Assembly (NCBI RefSeq): GCF_003935895.2
Contig: NZ_CP054058.1
Location: forward strand, 3,081,177 to 3,145,176
Source: Scandinavium goeteborgense
Lineage (GTDB): Bacteria; Pseudomonadota; Gammaproteobacteria; Enterobacterales; Enterobacteriaceae
Length of the DNA: 64,000 bases
Direction: 5' to 3'
The notes below the pieces were generated by a model that saw only the letters and a program-made list of their open reading frames with translations, searched no databases and was not told where the DNA came from. Numbering within the stretch: position 1 is the stretch's first letter; each line of letters begins with the position of its first letter. Positions 9,642 through 20,326 of this stretch are shown here, one piece after another. The translations under genes were made by a program, and so were the position numbers.

Positions 9642-10550
9642 ATGCGCAATCGTACATTTGCGGATCTCGATCGTGTTGTCGCGCTAGGCGGCGGGCACGG
9701 TTTAGGGCGAGTGATGTCTTCTCTCTCCTCGCTGGGTTCGCGCCTGACAGGTATTGTCACCACTACCGACAACGGCGGCTCCACCGGCCGTATTCGTCGC
9801 TCCGAAGGCGGGATTGCCTGGGGAGATATGCGCAACTGTCTTAACCAGCTCATTACCGAACAAAGCGCCGCTTCGGCGATGTTTGAGTACCGTTTTGGCG
9901 GTAATGGCGAACTTTCCGGACATAACCTCGGAAATCTGATGTTAAAGGCCTTAGATCACCTGAGCGTGCGGCCTCTGGAAGCCATCAATCTGATCAGAAA
10001 CCTGTTAAAAGTCGACGCGGCGCTGATCCCGATGTCGGAAGTGCCGGTGGATTTAATGGCGATCGACGACGAAGGCCATGAAATTTACGGCGAGGTGAAT
10101 ATTGATCAGCTGAAACTGCCGCCTCGCGAACTGATGCTTTCACCATCGGTACCCGCCACGCGCGAAGCAGTGCACGCTATTGCTGAAGCTGATTTGATTC
10201 TGATTGGGCCGGGCAGTTTCTACACCAGCCTGATGCCGCTTCTTTTGCTTGATGAGATGGCCCAGGCCTTGCGCAGAACGCCCGCGCCGATGGTCTACAT
10301 CGGTAATCTGGGCCGCGAACTGAGCCCGGCGGCGGCCAGCCTGACGCTGAAAGACAAGCTCGCGCTGATGGAACATTACGTCGGCAGACCAGTCATCGAC
10401 GCCGTCGTGGTCGGGCCGAATGTCGATGTCTCCGGCATCGAGGATCAGGTCGTTATTCAGGTGCCACTGGAAGCCAGCGATATTCGCTATCGACACGACC
10501 GCCAGTTACTGCACGATGCGCTGGAAAAGGCGGTTCAGGCGCTAGGCTAA
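9642..10550 (+). CDS. ybhK: Gluconeogenesis factor family protein YvcK/YbhK (CofD-like)
   Basis: 302 residues of the CofD/YvcK family. The N-terminal nucleotide-binding loop is [17 protein letters not shown] (near residues 13-29), followed by [14 protein letters not shown]. Bacillus YvcK binds UDP-sugars and links central carbon metabolism to cell-wall synthesis; the enterobacterial protein lacks a firm role. It sits alone on the plus strand, divergent from moaA, with its own GC-rich terminator. Confidence 0.92.
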   Translation: MRNRTFADLDRVVALGGGHGLGRVMSSLSSLGSRLTGIVTTTDNGGSTGRIRRSEGGIAWGDMRNCLNQLITEQSAASAMFEYRFGGNGELSGHNLGNLMLKALDHLSVRPLEAINLIRNLLKVDAALIPMSEVPVDLMAIDDEGHEIYGEVNIDQLKLPPRELMLSPSVPATREAVHAIAEADLILIGPGSFYTSLMPLLLLDEMAQALRRTPAPMVYIGNLGRELSPAAASLTLKDKLALMEHYVGRPVIDAVVVGPNVDVSGIEDQVVIQVPLEASDIRYRHDRQLLHDALEKAVQALG

Positions 10551-10557
10551 CCCTCTC

Positions 10558-10593
10558 GCCCGGCGTGGCCCCCCGCGCCGGGCCTGCGTTTTC
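10558..10593 (+). terminator. Rho-independent terminator after ybhK
   Basis: Perfect 8-bp arms GCCCGGCG (10558-10565) and CGCCGGGC (10576-10583), then CTGCGTTTT. The short T-run makes it a moderate rather than strong terminator. Confidence 0.6.
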
Positions 10594-10611
10594 GCCCACA
10601 TTCAGGACTTC

Positions 10612-10636
10612 CTTAATTTCTTAAGGTTGTCTTAAA
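10612..10636 (+). promoter_or_regulatory. PmrA/BasR box upstream of eptA
   Basis: CTTAAG-GTTGT-CTTAAA at 10620-10636 is the direct-repeat PmrA binding pattern (YTTAAK-N5-YTTAAK), with a further CTTAAT half-site at 10612-10617. It lies about 45 nt before the eptA start. It implies that eptA-basRS is autoregulated by BasR, as the pmrCAB operon is in Salmonella. Confidence 0.8.
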
Positions 10637-10680
10637 ACTCTCTTGTCATCATACCGTCATCTTATTTTGCCGGATGCCCA

Positions 10681-12324
10681 ATGATGTCTCGACTTTCCCT
10701 TCGTCGCCCCGCGATGGGGCACGTTTTCTACCTGGCCCTGTTTGCCCTGTATATCTCGTTGTTCCTCAATATCAGCTTCTATAAACAGGCTTTTGCCCTG
10801 CTGCCCGTCGATTCGCTGCATAACGGTCTGGTGTACGCTAGCCTGCCTGTGGTGGCGTTTTGCGTCATCAACATTATTGTCACTCTGGCGTCCTTTTTGT
10901 GGCTCGACCGACTGTTAATCAGTCTGTTTATTCTGGTCAGCGCCGCCGCGCAGTATTTCATCATGACCTTTGGCGTGGTGATTGACCGCTCGATGATTGC
11001 CAACATCATTGATACGACTCCGGCAGAAAGCTTTGCCCTGACGTCGACCAAAATGGTGCTGACCCTCGTATTATCCGGCCTGCTGGCGGTGATCATCGCC
11101 TGGTGGATCCGCGTGAAGAAGCCGCTGAGCGCCTGGCGTGGCATGGCGCTGCGCGTGACCAGCATTGTGATTTCTGGCCTGTTGATTGTGCTTGTCGCCC
11201 TGCTATTCTACAAAGATTACGCCTCGCTGTTCCGCAACAATAAAGAGTTGGTGAAATCCCTGAACCCGTCGAACAGCATCGTGGCGGTCAACTCCTGGTA
11301 CGCGCACAATCGCCTCGCGCATCTGCCGCTGGTTCGCATTGGCGAAGATGCCACGCAGAAACCCGTAATGAAAAATGCCCCGCGCCATAACCTGACCATT
11401 CTGGTGCTGGGCGAAACATCGCGGGCGGATAACTTCTCGCTGGGCGGCTACGGCCATGAAACCAACCCACGCATGAAACAGGACAACGTGGTCTATTTCC
11501 CGAACACTACGTCCTGCGGCACCGCGACGGCAGTTTCCGTGCCGTGCATGTTCTCGAACATGCCGCGTGCACATTACAACGAAGAGTTGGCGCAACATCA
11601 GGAAGGTCTGTTGGATATCGTGCAGCGGGCCGGCATAAACGTGCTGTGGAATGAAAACGACGGCGGATGTAAAGGCGCGTGCGACCGCGTTCCGCATCAG
11701 GACATGAACCGTCTGAATTTACCCGGCCAGTGCATCGACGGCGAATGCTATGACGACGTGCTGTTTCACGGGCTGGAAGAATATATTAATCATCTGAAAG
11801 GTGACGGCGTCATTGTATTACACACCATCGGCAGCCACGGTCCGACCTATTACAATCGCTACCCGAAAAACCTGCGCACCTTTTCTCCGACCTGCGACAG
11901 CAATGAAATTCAAAACTGTTCGAAGGAACAGCTGGTGAATACCTACGACAACACCATTGTTAACGTCGATTATATTGTTGATAAAGCCATCAAGTTATTA
12001 CAGTCGAAACAAGACACCTTAACCACCAGCCTGGTTTATCTGTCGGATCACGGCGAATCACTGGGTGAAAACGGGGTTTATCTGCACGGCCTGCCGTGGT
12101 CTATCGCCCCGGATACGCAGAAACATGTGCCGCTGGTTATCTGGCTGTCCGATGATTATCAGCAGCGCTATAAAGTGAATTATCAGTGCCTGAAAGACCA
12201 TGCAAAAGCGAACCATTATTCGCAGGATAATCTTTTCTCTACCATGTTAGGCTTGGCAGGTGTGAGTACCAAGGAATATAAGGCGAGCGACGATATTCTG
12301 GCGCCGTGCAGAGGAGCGAATTAA
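10681..12324 (+). CDS. eptA: Lipid A phosphoethanolamine transferase EptA (PmrC)
   Basis: Inner-membrane enzyme with a periplasmic sulfatase-fold domain that adds phosphoethanolamine to lipid A phosphates, lowering the binding of cationic peptides and polymyxins. 547 residues. Five membrane helices fall within residues 1-180. The catalytic domain shows the zinc-site Glu in LVLGETSRADNFSLGGYG (about E245), the nucleophile Thr in SCGTATAVSVPCMFS (about T281), and SDHGESLGENG near the C-terminus with the Asp-His ligands. Paired cysteines match the family disulfides. It is followed directly by basR (the start abuts the eptA stop) and basS, the same order as Salmonella pmrCAB, but it sits between ybhK and uvrB instead of the usual E. 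coli place. Confidence 0.95.
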   Translation: MMSRLSLRRPAMGHVFYLALFALYISLFLNISFYKQAFALLPVDSLHNGLVYASLPVVAFCVINIIVTLASFLWLDRLLISLFILVSAAAQYFIMTFGVVIDRSMIANIIDTTPAESFALTSTKMVLTLVLSGLLAVIIAWWIRVKKPLSAWRGMALRVTSIVISGLLIVLVALLFYKDYASLFRNNKELVKSLNPSNSIVAVNSWYAHNRLAHLPLVRIGEDATQKPVMKNAPRHNLTILVLGETSRADNFSLGGYGHETNPRMKQDNVVYFPNTTSCGTATAVSVPCMFSNMPRAHYNEELAQHQEGLLDIVQRAGINVLWNENDGGCKGACDRVPHQDMNRLNLPGQCIDGECYDDVLFHGLEEYINHLKGDGVIVLHTIGSHGPTYYNRYPKNLRTFSPTCDSNEIQNCSKEQLVNTYDNTIVNVDYIVDKAIKLLQSKQDTLTTSLVYLSDHGESLGENGVYLHGLPWSIAPDTQKHVPLVIWLSDDYQQRYKVNYQCLKDHAKANHYSQDNLFSTMLGLAGVSTKEYKASDDILAPCRGAN

Positions 12325-12996
12325 ATGAAAGTGCTGGTGGTTGAAGACGATTCATTATTGCTGCAAGGGTTAATCCTCGCGATGCAAAGCGAAGGCTACG
12401 TCTGCGATGGCGTGACGACGGCGCACGAAGCTGCGCTGTGTCTCGCTAACGGGCATTACAGCCTGATTGTGCTCGATTTGGGCCTGCCTGACGAAGACGG
12501 CCTACAGTTCCTGGCGCGCATTCGTCGGGAAAAAATCAGCCTGCCGGTGCTTATCCTCACTGCGCGCGACACCGTTGACGATCGCATCGCCGGCCTCGAT
12601 ACCGGGGCCGATGATTATCTGGTGAAGCCTTTTGCGCTGGAGGAACTCAACGCCCGCGTGCGCGCCCTGCTGCGTCGCCATAATAATCAGGGCGATAACG
12701 AAATCAGCGTTGGCGACCTGCGTCTCAACGTCACGCGTCGTCTGGTTGCACTCGGTGAAACCCAACTTGAACTGACGCCGAAAGAGTATGCCCTGCTTTC
12801 TCGCCTGATGGCCAAAGCGGGCAGCCCGGTCCACCGCGAAATTCTCTATAACGACATCTACAGCTGGGACAACGAGCCGTCCACTAACACCCTTGAAGTG
12901 CACATTCACAACCTGCGCGACAAAATCGGTAAGACACGCATTCGCACGGTTCGCGGGTTCGGCTACATGCTAGTGAAAACCAGCGAGGACGCGTAA
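12325..12996 (+). CDS. basR: Response regulator BasR/PmrA
   Basis: OmpR-family DNA-binding response regulator for lipid A modification. 223 residues. The receiver domain covers residues 1-115, with acidic pocket E7-D8-D9, phospho-acceptor D51 ([13 protein letters not shown]), T79-A80 and K101 (LVKPFALEE). The winged-helix domain follows, with [20 protein letters not shown], nearly the same as E. coli BasR. Its start is the base after the eptA stop, and its stop abuts basS. The PmrA box before eptA is the expected target. Confidence 0.95.
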   Translation: MKVLVVEDDSLLLQGLILAMQSEGYVCDGVTTAHEAALCLANGHYSLIVLDLGLPDEDGLQFLARIRREKISLPVLILTARDTVDDRIAGLDTGADDYLVKPFALEELNARVRALLRRHNNQGDNEISVGDLRLNVTRRLVALGETQLELTPKEYALLSRLMAKAGSPVHREILYNDIYSWDNEPSTNTLEVHIHNLRDKIGKTRIRTVRGFGYMLVKTSEDA

Positions 12997-14073
12997 ATGA
13001 ACTTACCGTTTATTCGCAACGTGCAGTGGACCATGCGCCACCAGCTGCTGCTGACCATCGCCAGTATTCTGGTGGTGTGTCAGGTTATCAGCGTGTTCTG
13101 GCTGTGGCATGAAAGCCAGGAGCAAATTCAGCTGCTGGTGCAAAGCGCTATTAACGGGCACAACAATCGCAAACATATCGAACACGAGGTGCGGGAAGCC
13201 GTCGCCAGCCTGCTGGTGCCGAGCATGTTGATCGTCGGACTGGCGCTGTGGATTTGCCTGCAGGCGGTCAAACGCATCACCCGCCCGCTCTGGGATTTGC
13301 AGCAGGAGCTCAACAGCCGCACGCCGGATAACCTGCAGCCGATTGAGCTGCCAAAATCCGTCAGCGAAGTGGATGCGGTCACGTCCGCCATCAATCAGCT
13401 GGTCGAACGTCTGAATCAAACCCTGGAACGTGAACGTCTGTTTACCGCGGACGTGGCGCACGAACTGCGCACCCCGCTCTCGGGGCTGCGTCTGCACCTG
13501 GAATTGATGGCGAAATCGCACAGCGTGATGGTTGACCCCCTGCTTCAGCGTCTGGATCAGATGACGCAGAGTATTTCGCAGCTGTTGCAGTTGGCGCGCG
13601 TCGGCCAGTCGTTTTCTGCGGGCAGCTATCAACGCGTGCCGCTGTTAGAAGAAGTGATTTTGCCGATTCAGGGCGAGCTGGAAATGATGCTTAGCCAGCG
13701 CGGACAAAGGTTGAACCTGCCATCGGTAGACAACGATATGACGGTTTCAGGGGATGCCACGCTGCTGCGGGTGCTGTTACGCAATCTGGTGGAAAATGCG
13801 CATCGCTATAGCCCGGAAAACTCCACCATCACCGTGTCCATTGCGGAAGGCATGATGGCCGTCGAGGACGAAGGGCCGGGAATTGATGAAGCGAAAAGCG
13901 GCGAACTCAGTAAGGCGTTCGTGCGAATGGACAGCCGTTACGGCGGAATTGGGCTGGGATTAAGTATTGTCACCCGCATCGCACAGCTGCACGACGCGCA
14001 GTTCTTCCTGCATAACAGAAATCCAGGACCCGGTGTGAAAGCGTGGGTTAAATTCCCACGACGTACGCGGTAA
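12997..14073 (+). CDS. basS: Sensor histidine kinase BasS/PmrB
   Basis: 358-residue inner-membrane sensor that phosphorylates BasR. First helix near residues 15-37, a short periplasmic loop of about 30 residues, second helix near 72-92, HAMP, then the H-box FTADVAHELRTPLSGL (H155) and the ATPase boxes (LRNLVENAHRYSPE, VEDEGPGIDEA, GGIGLGLSIV). The loop keeps an ExxE pair (E64, E67), the type of motif shown to bind ferric iron in Salmonella PmrB. Last gene of the eptA operon. Confidence 0.95.
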   Translation: MNLPFIRNVQWTMRHQLLLTIASILVVCQVISVFWLWHESQEQIQLLVQSAINGHNNRKHIEHEVREAVASLLVPSMLIVGLALWICLQAVKRITRPLWDLQQELNSRTPDNLQPIELPKSVSEVDAVTSAINQLVERLNQTLERERLFTADVAHELRTPLSGLRLHLELMAKSHSVMVDPLLQRLDQMTQSISQLLQLARVGQSFSAGSYQRVPLLEEVILPIQGELEMMLSQRGQRLNLPSVDNDMTVSGDATLLRVLLRNLVENAHRYSPENSTITVSIAEGMMAVEDEGPGIDEAKSGELSKAFVRMDSRYGGIGLGLSIVTRIAQLHDAQFFLHNRNPGPGVKAWVKFPRRTR

Positions 14074-14166
14074 TCAGTACGTCAGAACCCATTGGTGGAA
14101 GAAGCCAATAATGACCAGGAAGGAAACGAGTACGGTCAGAGTGGTTAAGAAATTTTCTTTTTGCAT
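14074..14166 (-). CDS. Small membrane peptide, candidate PmrR-like
   Basis: A 30-codon frame with ATG at 14166 and TGA at 14074, abutting the basS stop on the other strand. A TGAGGAT ribosome site lies 8-9 nt upstream. The peptide has a short charged start (MQKENF) and one membrane helix, ending in WVLTY. Salmonella/E. coli PmrR, a PmrA-induced 29-30 residue peptide that inhibits LpxT, is of the same size and layout and, as I recall it, shares LTT near the start of the helix and a terminal TY. Placement against basS fits such a role. The identity is inference; expression is unproven. Confidence is for a real gene. Confidence 0.55.
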   Translation of the reverse strand: MQKENFLTTLTVLVSFLVIIGFFHQWVLTY

Positions 14167-14222
14167 GGCGCTATCCTCAGTAAAGAGAGGACAGTGTCGC
14201 CGATAAAGATTAACGCAACATT

Positions 14223-14260
14223 AAGGCCCAGACACGCGAGCGTGATCTGGGCCTTGTTTT
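14223..14260. terminator. Bidirectional hairpin between basS and uvrB
   Basis: Perfect arms AAGGCCCAGA (14223-14232) and TCTGGGCCTT (14246-14255), extended by an inner CACG/CGTG pair, followed on the plus strand by GTTTT. It separates the convergent plus-strand basS and minus-strand uvrB transcripts. Confidence 0.65.
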
Positions 14261-14269
14261 AGAGATATT

Positions 14270-16294
<2,025 letters not shown>

Positions 16295-16360
16295 CCTGAT
16301 GAAGGGGAAACGGGCAGACGATTAATTCTACTCGTCGCACCAAAATTTGCCAATAATAAA

Positions 16361-16380
16361 TACTGGATATAAAAACAGTA
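16361..16380 (-). promoter_or_regulatory. LexA (SOS) box upstream of uvrB
   Basis: On the minus strand TACTG-TTTTTATATC-CAGTA: CTG-N10-CAG with extended TA flanks, the canonical LexA operator and close to that of E. coli uvrB. Confidence 0.85.
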
Positions 16381-17050
16381 ACGCATTATCGTATCTGTGT
16401 TACCGGTTCCACTCCCGTGCAACTGCGGAGGAAATTTCCCCTGCGACAAGACAAAACACCAGAGCCAGTGGGTTATCCCCAGAACATTCCCGCATTTAAC
16501 ATTTGTCAATATGGGTGATGAATCTTTTATGGCAGCCAGTGACACTTTTCTTACAGCGATTGCTTTTATTGAAGTGGTTGATTAAAAAAGAAAATATCAA
16601 AAAGCCGCGTTTCGCATCAATTTGCACGCAGGCCGCGCCTTCTCTCGCCTACCGTGAGTTTTCTAACTCTAATGCACATGGTTATCCACAGGAATGGTGG
16701 ATAACTCCCTGCAGCCCAACTCCCCAGCCACTCGCGCAAAACGCACCGGCCCCCCAAAAGCCCCCCGTAAAAATTTTTTATCGCTCTTTTTTGTCTTTAA
16801 TCATCTAAATGTGCCCTTGTTTTTTGATGAGAGATTGCTCACAAAATCAGCATCAGTGCTGCACCACCAGCCGACATGTTAAAGCCTCTGGAGCACTGAC
16901 AAAGTGCAGCGGCTGCGTTCTGACGCCGTCTCAACGGGCTGATTTAGGGGTTAAATCCGAAATACGCGTCAATCCGCAGCGTCATCTCTCTTCTGGCAAG
17001 GGATTTGCAGAATCTTATCGCCGCTGACGGCCACACCGAAGGAGAAGCCG
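16381..17050. other. Gene-free upstream region of uvrB with DnaA-like boxes
   Basis: About 670 bp without a convincing gene. It contains a perfect DnaA box TTATCCACA (16682-16690, plus), an inverted near-match GGTGGATAA (16696-16704), and a one-mismatch box TTATCCCCA (16473-16481). DnaA binding upstream of E. coli uvrB has been described, so these are likely genuine regulatory sites. The remainder (C-rich 16720-16770, then AT-rich to 16830) holds short open frames with no ribosome sites or recognisable products. Confidence 0.6.
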
Positions 17051-17773
17051 ATGTTGAGTTTACGCGCAGTGAATCACTATTACGGAAGTCAGCATATTCT
17101 GTGGAATCTCAGCCTCGACCTCGCGCCCGGGGAGTGCACCTGCGTGCTGGGGCTGCCCGGCATGGGAAAAACCACGCTGGTGAACTGCATTGCGGGTTTT
17201 CAGGCCATCGAGAGCGGCACCATGATCTGGCAGGACGTCAGCGGGCCGCCGCGCGATTTACTGATGCTCTCGCCGCCGCTGAGGGCCGCCATGGGCATCG
17301 GCTACGTGCCGCAGGATAAGCGTATTTTCTCGCAGATGACGGTTGAGGAAAACTTACAGATTGCGATGAAGGCAGGCCACGAGGGTTCCGGCGCTATTGG
17401 TAGCGATATCTTCGACCTGATGCCAGATTTGTATCCGCTGCGCCACGTTAAAGGCGCGCTCATGTCGGACGACGATCAGTATCAGTTGGCGCTGGCTAGT
17501 GCGCTGGTCACCAAACCGAAATTACTGATCCTGGATGAACCGACGCGCGGCATGGGCGCGGGATTTATGCACAAGCTGGGGGAGTGCCTGCTGCGCCTGA
17601 ACCGCGATCTGGGCCTGACGGTGCTGCTCGCCGAACAGCACCTGCCGTTTATTCGCCGGGTGGCAGACAAATTTTGCCTGCTGCATCGGGGGCGTAACGT
17701 CGCGCAGGGCGCGGTCAATCAGCTCGACACCCGGCTGCTGGAGCAGTTTATGACCCCGGACGAAGTGCCGTAA
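17051..17773 (+). CDS. Orphan ABC transporter ATP-binding protein with degenerate signature motif
   Basis: 240 residues resembling the LivF/UrtE branch of ABC ATPases. Walker A GLPGMGKTTL (residues 34-43), Q-loop VPQDKRIF (Q88), Walker B LLILDEPTRGMG (158-169, catalytic E163) and an H-loop histidine (AEQHLPF, H197) are all in place. The signature helix, normally LSGGEQQ, reads MSDDDQYQ (residues 138-145), losing both glycines that contact ATP in the partner subunit. No permease or binding-protein gene adjoins it. A GGAGAAGCCG ribosome site precedes the ATG. Its last 26 bases overlap convergent bioD. It may be a regulatory or dying ATPase, or may work with permeases encoded elsewhere. Confidence 0.8.
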   Translation: MLSLRAVNHYYGSQHILWNLSLDLAPGECTCVLGLPGMGKTTLVNCIAGFQAIESGTMIWQDVSGPPRDLLMLSPPLRAAMGIGYVPQDKRIFSQMTVEENLQIAMKAGHEGSGAIGSDIFDLMPDLYPLRHVKGALMSDDDQYQLALASALVTKPKLLILDEPTRGMGAGFMHKLGECLLRLNRDLGLTVLLAEQHLPFIRRVADKFCLLHRGRNVAQGAVNQLDTRLLEQFMTPDEVP

Positions 17774-18443
17774 GATCGAGATATTGTCCCGGCTCGGCGG
17801 CGTCTGGCCCGTGCTCCAGATAAGGAATCTCGCCGAGCAGCGGCGCGGGCAGCAGACGCGTTAAGGTCGCCAGATATTCCGCATGGCGTTTGCCGGGCGG
17901 GATAACGTCATTGGCAATCCAGCCCACCAGCGACAATCCCGCCTGCGCAATCGCCTGCGCAGTCAGCAGCGCATGGTTAATGCACCCGAGCTTAACGCCG
18001 ACCACCAGAATCACCGGTAACCGCTCGGCCTGCACCCAATCGGCAAACGTCCAGTCCGCCGCAAGCGGCGTATACCAGCCGCCCGCACCTTCCACCAGCA
18101 CCCAATCCGCCTTGTGCGACAGCGCTTGTAATCCGGCAGACAGCACATGGGCGTCAATCGGTCGCCCTTCGTCCTCGCTGACGATATGCGGGGATGTCGG
18201 CTCGGCGAAAGTGTACGGATTCACCTCGTCATAATTCAGCGCCACGCCGCTGTTACGCTGCAACGCCAGCGCATCGGTATTGCGCAGCCCGTCGGCGGTC
18301 ATTTCACTGCCGGAAGCCACCGGTTTGAATCCCGCGGTGCGAAATCCCGCCCGGTTTGCGGCCTGTAAAAGCGCACAGCTGGCGACGGTTTTTCCGACTT
18401 CGGTATCCGTCCCGGTGACAAAAAAGCGTTCAGTCACGTTCAA
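17748..18443 (-). CDS. bioD: Dethiobiotin synthetase BioD
   Basis: ATP-dependent closure of the ureido ring from 7,8-diaminopelargonic acid, the penultimate biotin step. 231 residues with P-loop [12 protein letters not shown] (near residues 10-21), substrate motif [10 protein letters not shown] and [11 protein letters not shown]. The N-terminus starts two residues earlier than the usual enterobacterial form, and the start overlaps the end of bioC, consistent with coupling. Last gene of bioBFCD; its 3' end runs into the convergent ABC ATPase gene. Confidence 0.97.
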   Translation of the reverse strand: MNVTERFFVTGTDTEVGKTVASCALLQAANRAGFRTAGFKPVASGSEMTADGLRNTDALALQRNSGVALNYDEVNPYTFAEPTSPHIVSEDEGRPIDAHVLSAGLQALSHKADWVLVEGAGGWYTPLAADWTFADWVQAERLPVILVVGVKLGCINHALLTAQAIAQAGLSLVGWIANDVIPPGKRHAEYLATLTRLLPAPLLGEIPYLEHGPDAAEPGQYLDLTALRPGS

Positions 18444-19185
18444 TCACTCCTGTAAAAATATGGTACGTCAGGGCGCAGCGCCCATTGTGTTTAGGCCACG
18501 CCAGCTGAAGCTGCTGCAAATGGCTGCGGGTCAGGGTTTGCGCCGCTCTGCCTTCGTGCAGATGGGTCGCGCCAATGCCTTTCAGCGAACGCATGGCGCT
18601 CAGGGCGTCGTCAAACGTGACGCTCAGGGTGTGGATCTGATGCTGGCAGTGATAGCCGTCGAGCGCCGAGAGAATGTCAGCCTGGGTTAAGAAGCGATTG
18701 GCGTGCGGCTGACGATCGATAGCCTGCCACGCCAGATTCAGCTCCGGCAGCGAATCGGCCACCAGCGTGCTGAACGCCACCAGCCCACCCGGGCGCACCA
18801 CGCGATGCAGCTCCCGCAGCGCCGTCGCCAGCGATTCACACCACTGCACCGCCAGATTGCTCCACGCCAGACAAAACTGTCGATCGGCAAGCGGCAGGGC
18901 TTCGATGTCAGCCTGCACGTAGTGTTGGGCCGAATGCTGCCGCTCGGCTTCGGCCAGCATCTGCGGCGACAAATCCAGCGCCGTGACGTGGCTCCCGGCT
19001 TCGGTCCAGACGCGGCTCATGCTGCCCGGCCCGCACCCCGCATCCAGCACCTGTTCGAATAACCGTTGCGGAAGCTGGGCCAGCAACGCTGCAGCGCTCT
19101 GACGTTGCAGCTCATCATGCTGTTGATACTGACCGGCGGCGCGGCCAAACGCCGCCGCGATTGCCGGTTTATTCACGGGCGGCAT
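18430..19185 (-). CDS. bioC: Malonyl-ACP O-methyltransferase BioC
   Basis: SAM-dependent methyltransferase that masks the malonyl carboxyl so that fatty-acid synthesis can build the pimeloyl chain. 251 residues from the ATG encoding [20 protein letters not shown]; upstream in-frame starts add residues encoded within bioF. SAM motif I is [15 protein letters not shown], followed by LDLSPQML and the [11 protein letters not shown] post-I region. The start overlaps bioF by 17 nt, and the 3' end overlaps bioD. Confidence 0.96.
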   Translation of the reverse strand: MPPVNKPAIAAAFGRAAGQYQQHDELQRQSAAALLAQLPQRLFEQVLDAGCGPGSMSRVWTEAGSHVTALDLSPQMLAEAERQHSAQHYVQADIEALPLADRQFCLAWSNLAVQWCESLATALRELHRVVRPGGLVAFSTLVADSLPELNLAWQAIDRQPHANRFLTQADILSALDGYHCQHQIHTLSVTFDDALSAMRSLKGIGATHLHEGRAAQTLTRSHLQQLQLAWPKHNGRCALTYHIFTGVIERD

Positions 19186-20326
19186 GCAGCACCTCCAGGA
19201 GCCGGTCGATATCCTGAGTTTCATGCGCCGCCGTCAGGGTCACGCGCAGACGAGCAGTGCCCGCGGGCACCGTCGGCGGGCGGATCGCCGTCAGCCAGCA
19301 GCCCTGGTCACGCACCCTTTCGGCTATTTGCAATGCACGCGCGTTTTCACCGACGATCAGCGGTTGAATCGCACTGTTCGAGGCGGTTAGCTGCATATCC
19401 AGCTGCTCCGCGCCCTGACGAAAACGTGCGATGTGGCGGCGCAACGTCTGGCGACGGGTTTCGCCGTCGTCAGAACGGACAACCGCCAGCGCCTGACTGA
19501 GCGCCACCGCCTGGGCTGGTGGCATGCTGGTGCTGTAAATCAGATGACGGGCAAACTGCAGCAGATAATCCGCACCGTCTTCGCTGCACAGTACCGCCGC
19601 ACCGCTCAGGCCGAAGGCTTTACCAAAGGTCACCACCAGCAAATCGGGTTTCACCTGCTGGGCGGCACAACTCCCACGCCCTTCATCGCCGCACACGCCT
19701 ATTCCATGGGCGTCATCCACCAGCAGCCAACCGTTGGCAACGTGGGTTGCAACGGCAATCTCGGCTAACGGGGCGCTGTCGCCGTCCATGCTGAAAATGC
19801 CTTCTGTCACCGCCAGTTGCAGGCCGTCAATCGGCTTTCCGAGCAACATCGCCAACTGCGCGCTGTCGTTATGCGCAAAGCGTCGCAGCTGTGCCGGACT
19901 GTGGCTGGCGGCCTCCAGCAACGACGCGTGGCTCAGACGATCGGCAACAATCCGGTCCTCTTTGCGCATTAACGCCGCAATCAGCGCCTGATTGGCGGCA
20001 AATCCGGAGATAAACAGCAGCGCGCGCGGGTAGCCCAGCCATTCCGCCAGTTCCTGCTCAACGTGCTGATGCGCCACGCTGTAGCCGGTCACATGCCCCG
20101 ACCCACCGCTGCCAGTGCCGTAGCGCTCCGCGCCCTGCTGCCAGGCGGTGATAATCTGCGGGTGCTGGCTCAGGCCGAGGTAATCGTTGCTGGAGAAATT
20201 GAGCCAGCGCTGCTCGCCCTGCTCCAGCCAGCGCCCCGCCCCGTGGGTAACGGGATAACGACGGCGTAAAGCATCGGCGTCACGCCGCTCGCTTAGCGCA
20301 CTGTCGATACGTTGCTGCCAGCTCAT
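19169..20326 (-). CDS. bioF: 8-amino-7-oxononanoate synthase BioF
   Basis: PLP enzyme joining pimeloyl-ACP and L-alanine. 385 residues. Features include [13 protein letters not shown] near residue 45, [19 protein letters not shown], the cofactor Asp-His in VDDAHGIGV, and the Schiff-base lysine in [11 protein letters not shown]. The start overlaps the bioB stop by 4 nt. Second gene of bioBFCD. Confidence 0.97.
   Translation of the reverse strand: MSWQQRIDSALSERRDADALRRRYPVTHGAGRWLEQGEQRWLNFSSNDYLGLSQHPQIITAWQQGAERYGTGSGGSGHVTGYSVAHQHVEQELAEWLGYPRALLFISGFAANQALIAALMRKEDRIVADRLSHASLLEAASHSPAQLRRFAHNDSAQLAMLLGKPIDGLQLAVTEGIFSMDGDSAPLAEIAVATHVANGWLLVDDAHGIGVCGDEGRGSCAAQQVKPDLLVVTFGKAFGLSGAAVLCSEDGADYLLQFARHLIYSTSMPPAQAVALSQALAVVRSDDGETRRQTLRRHIARFRQGAEQLDMQLTASNSAIQPLIVGENARALQIAERVRDQGCWLTAIRPPTVPAGTARLRVTLTAAHETQDIDRLLEVLHAARE

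Noticed and set aside
16503-17027. Short open frames of 60-104 codons between uvrB and the ABC ATPase
   Set aside because: No ribosome sites, odd residue composition (Pro/Lys/Ser-rich), mutual overlap in different frames and no resemblance to known proteins.
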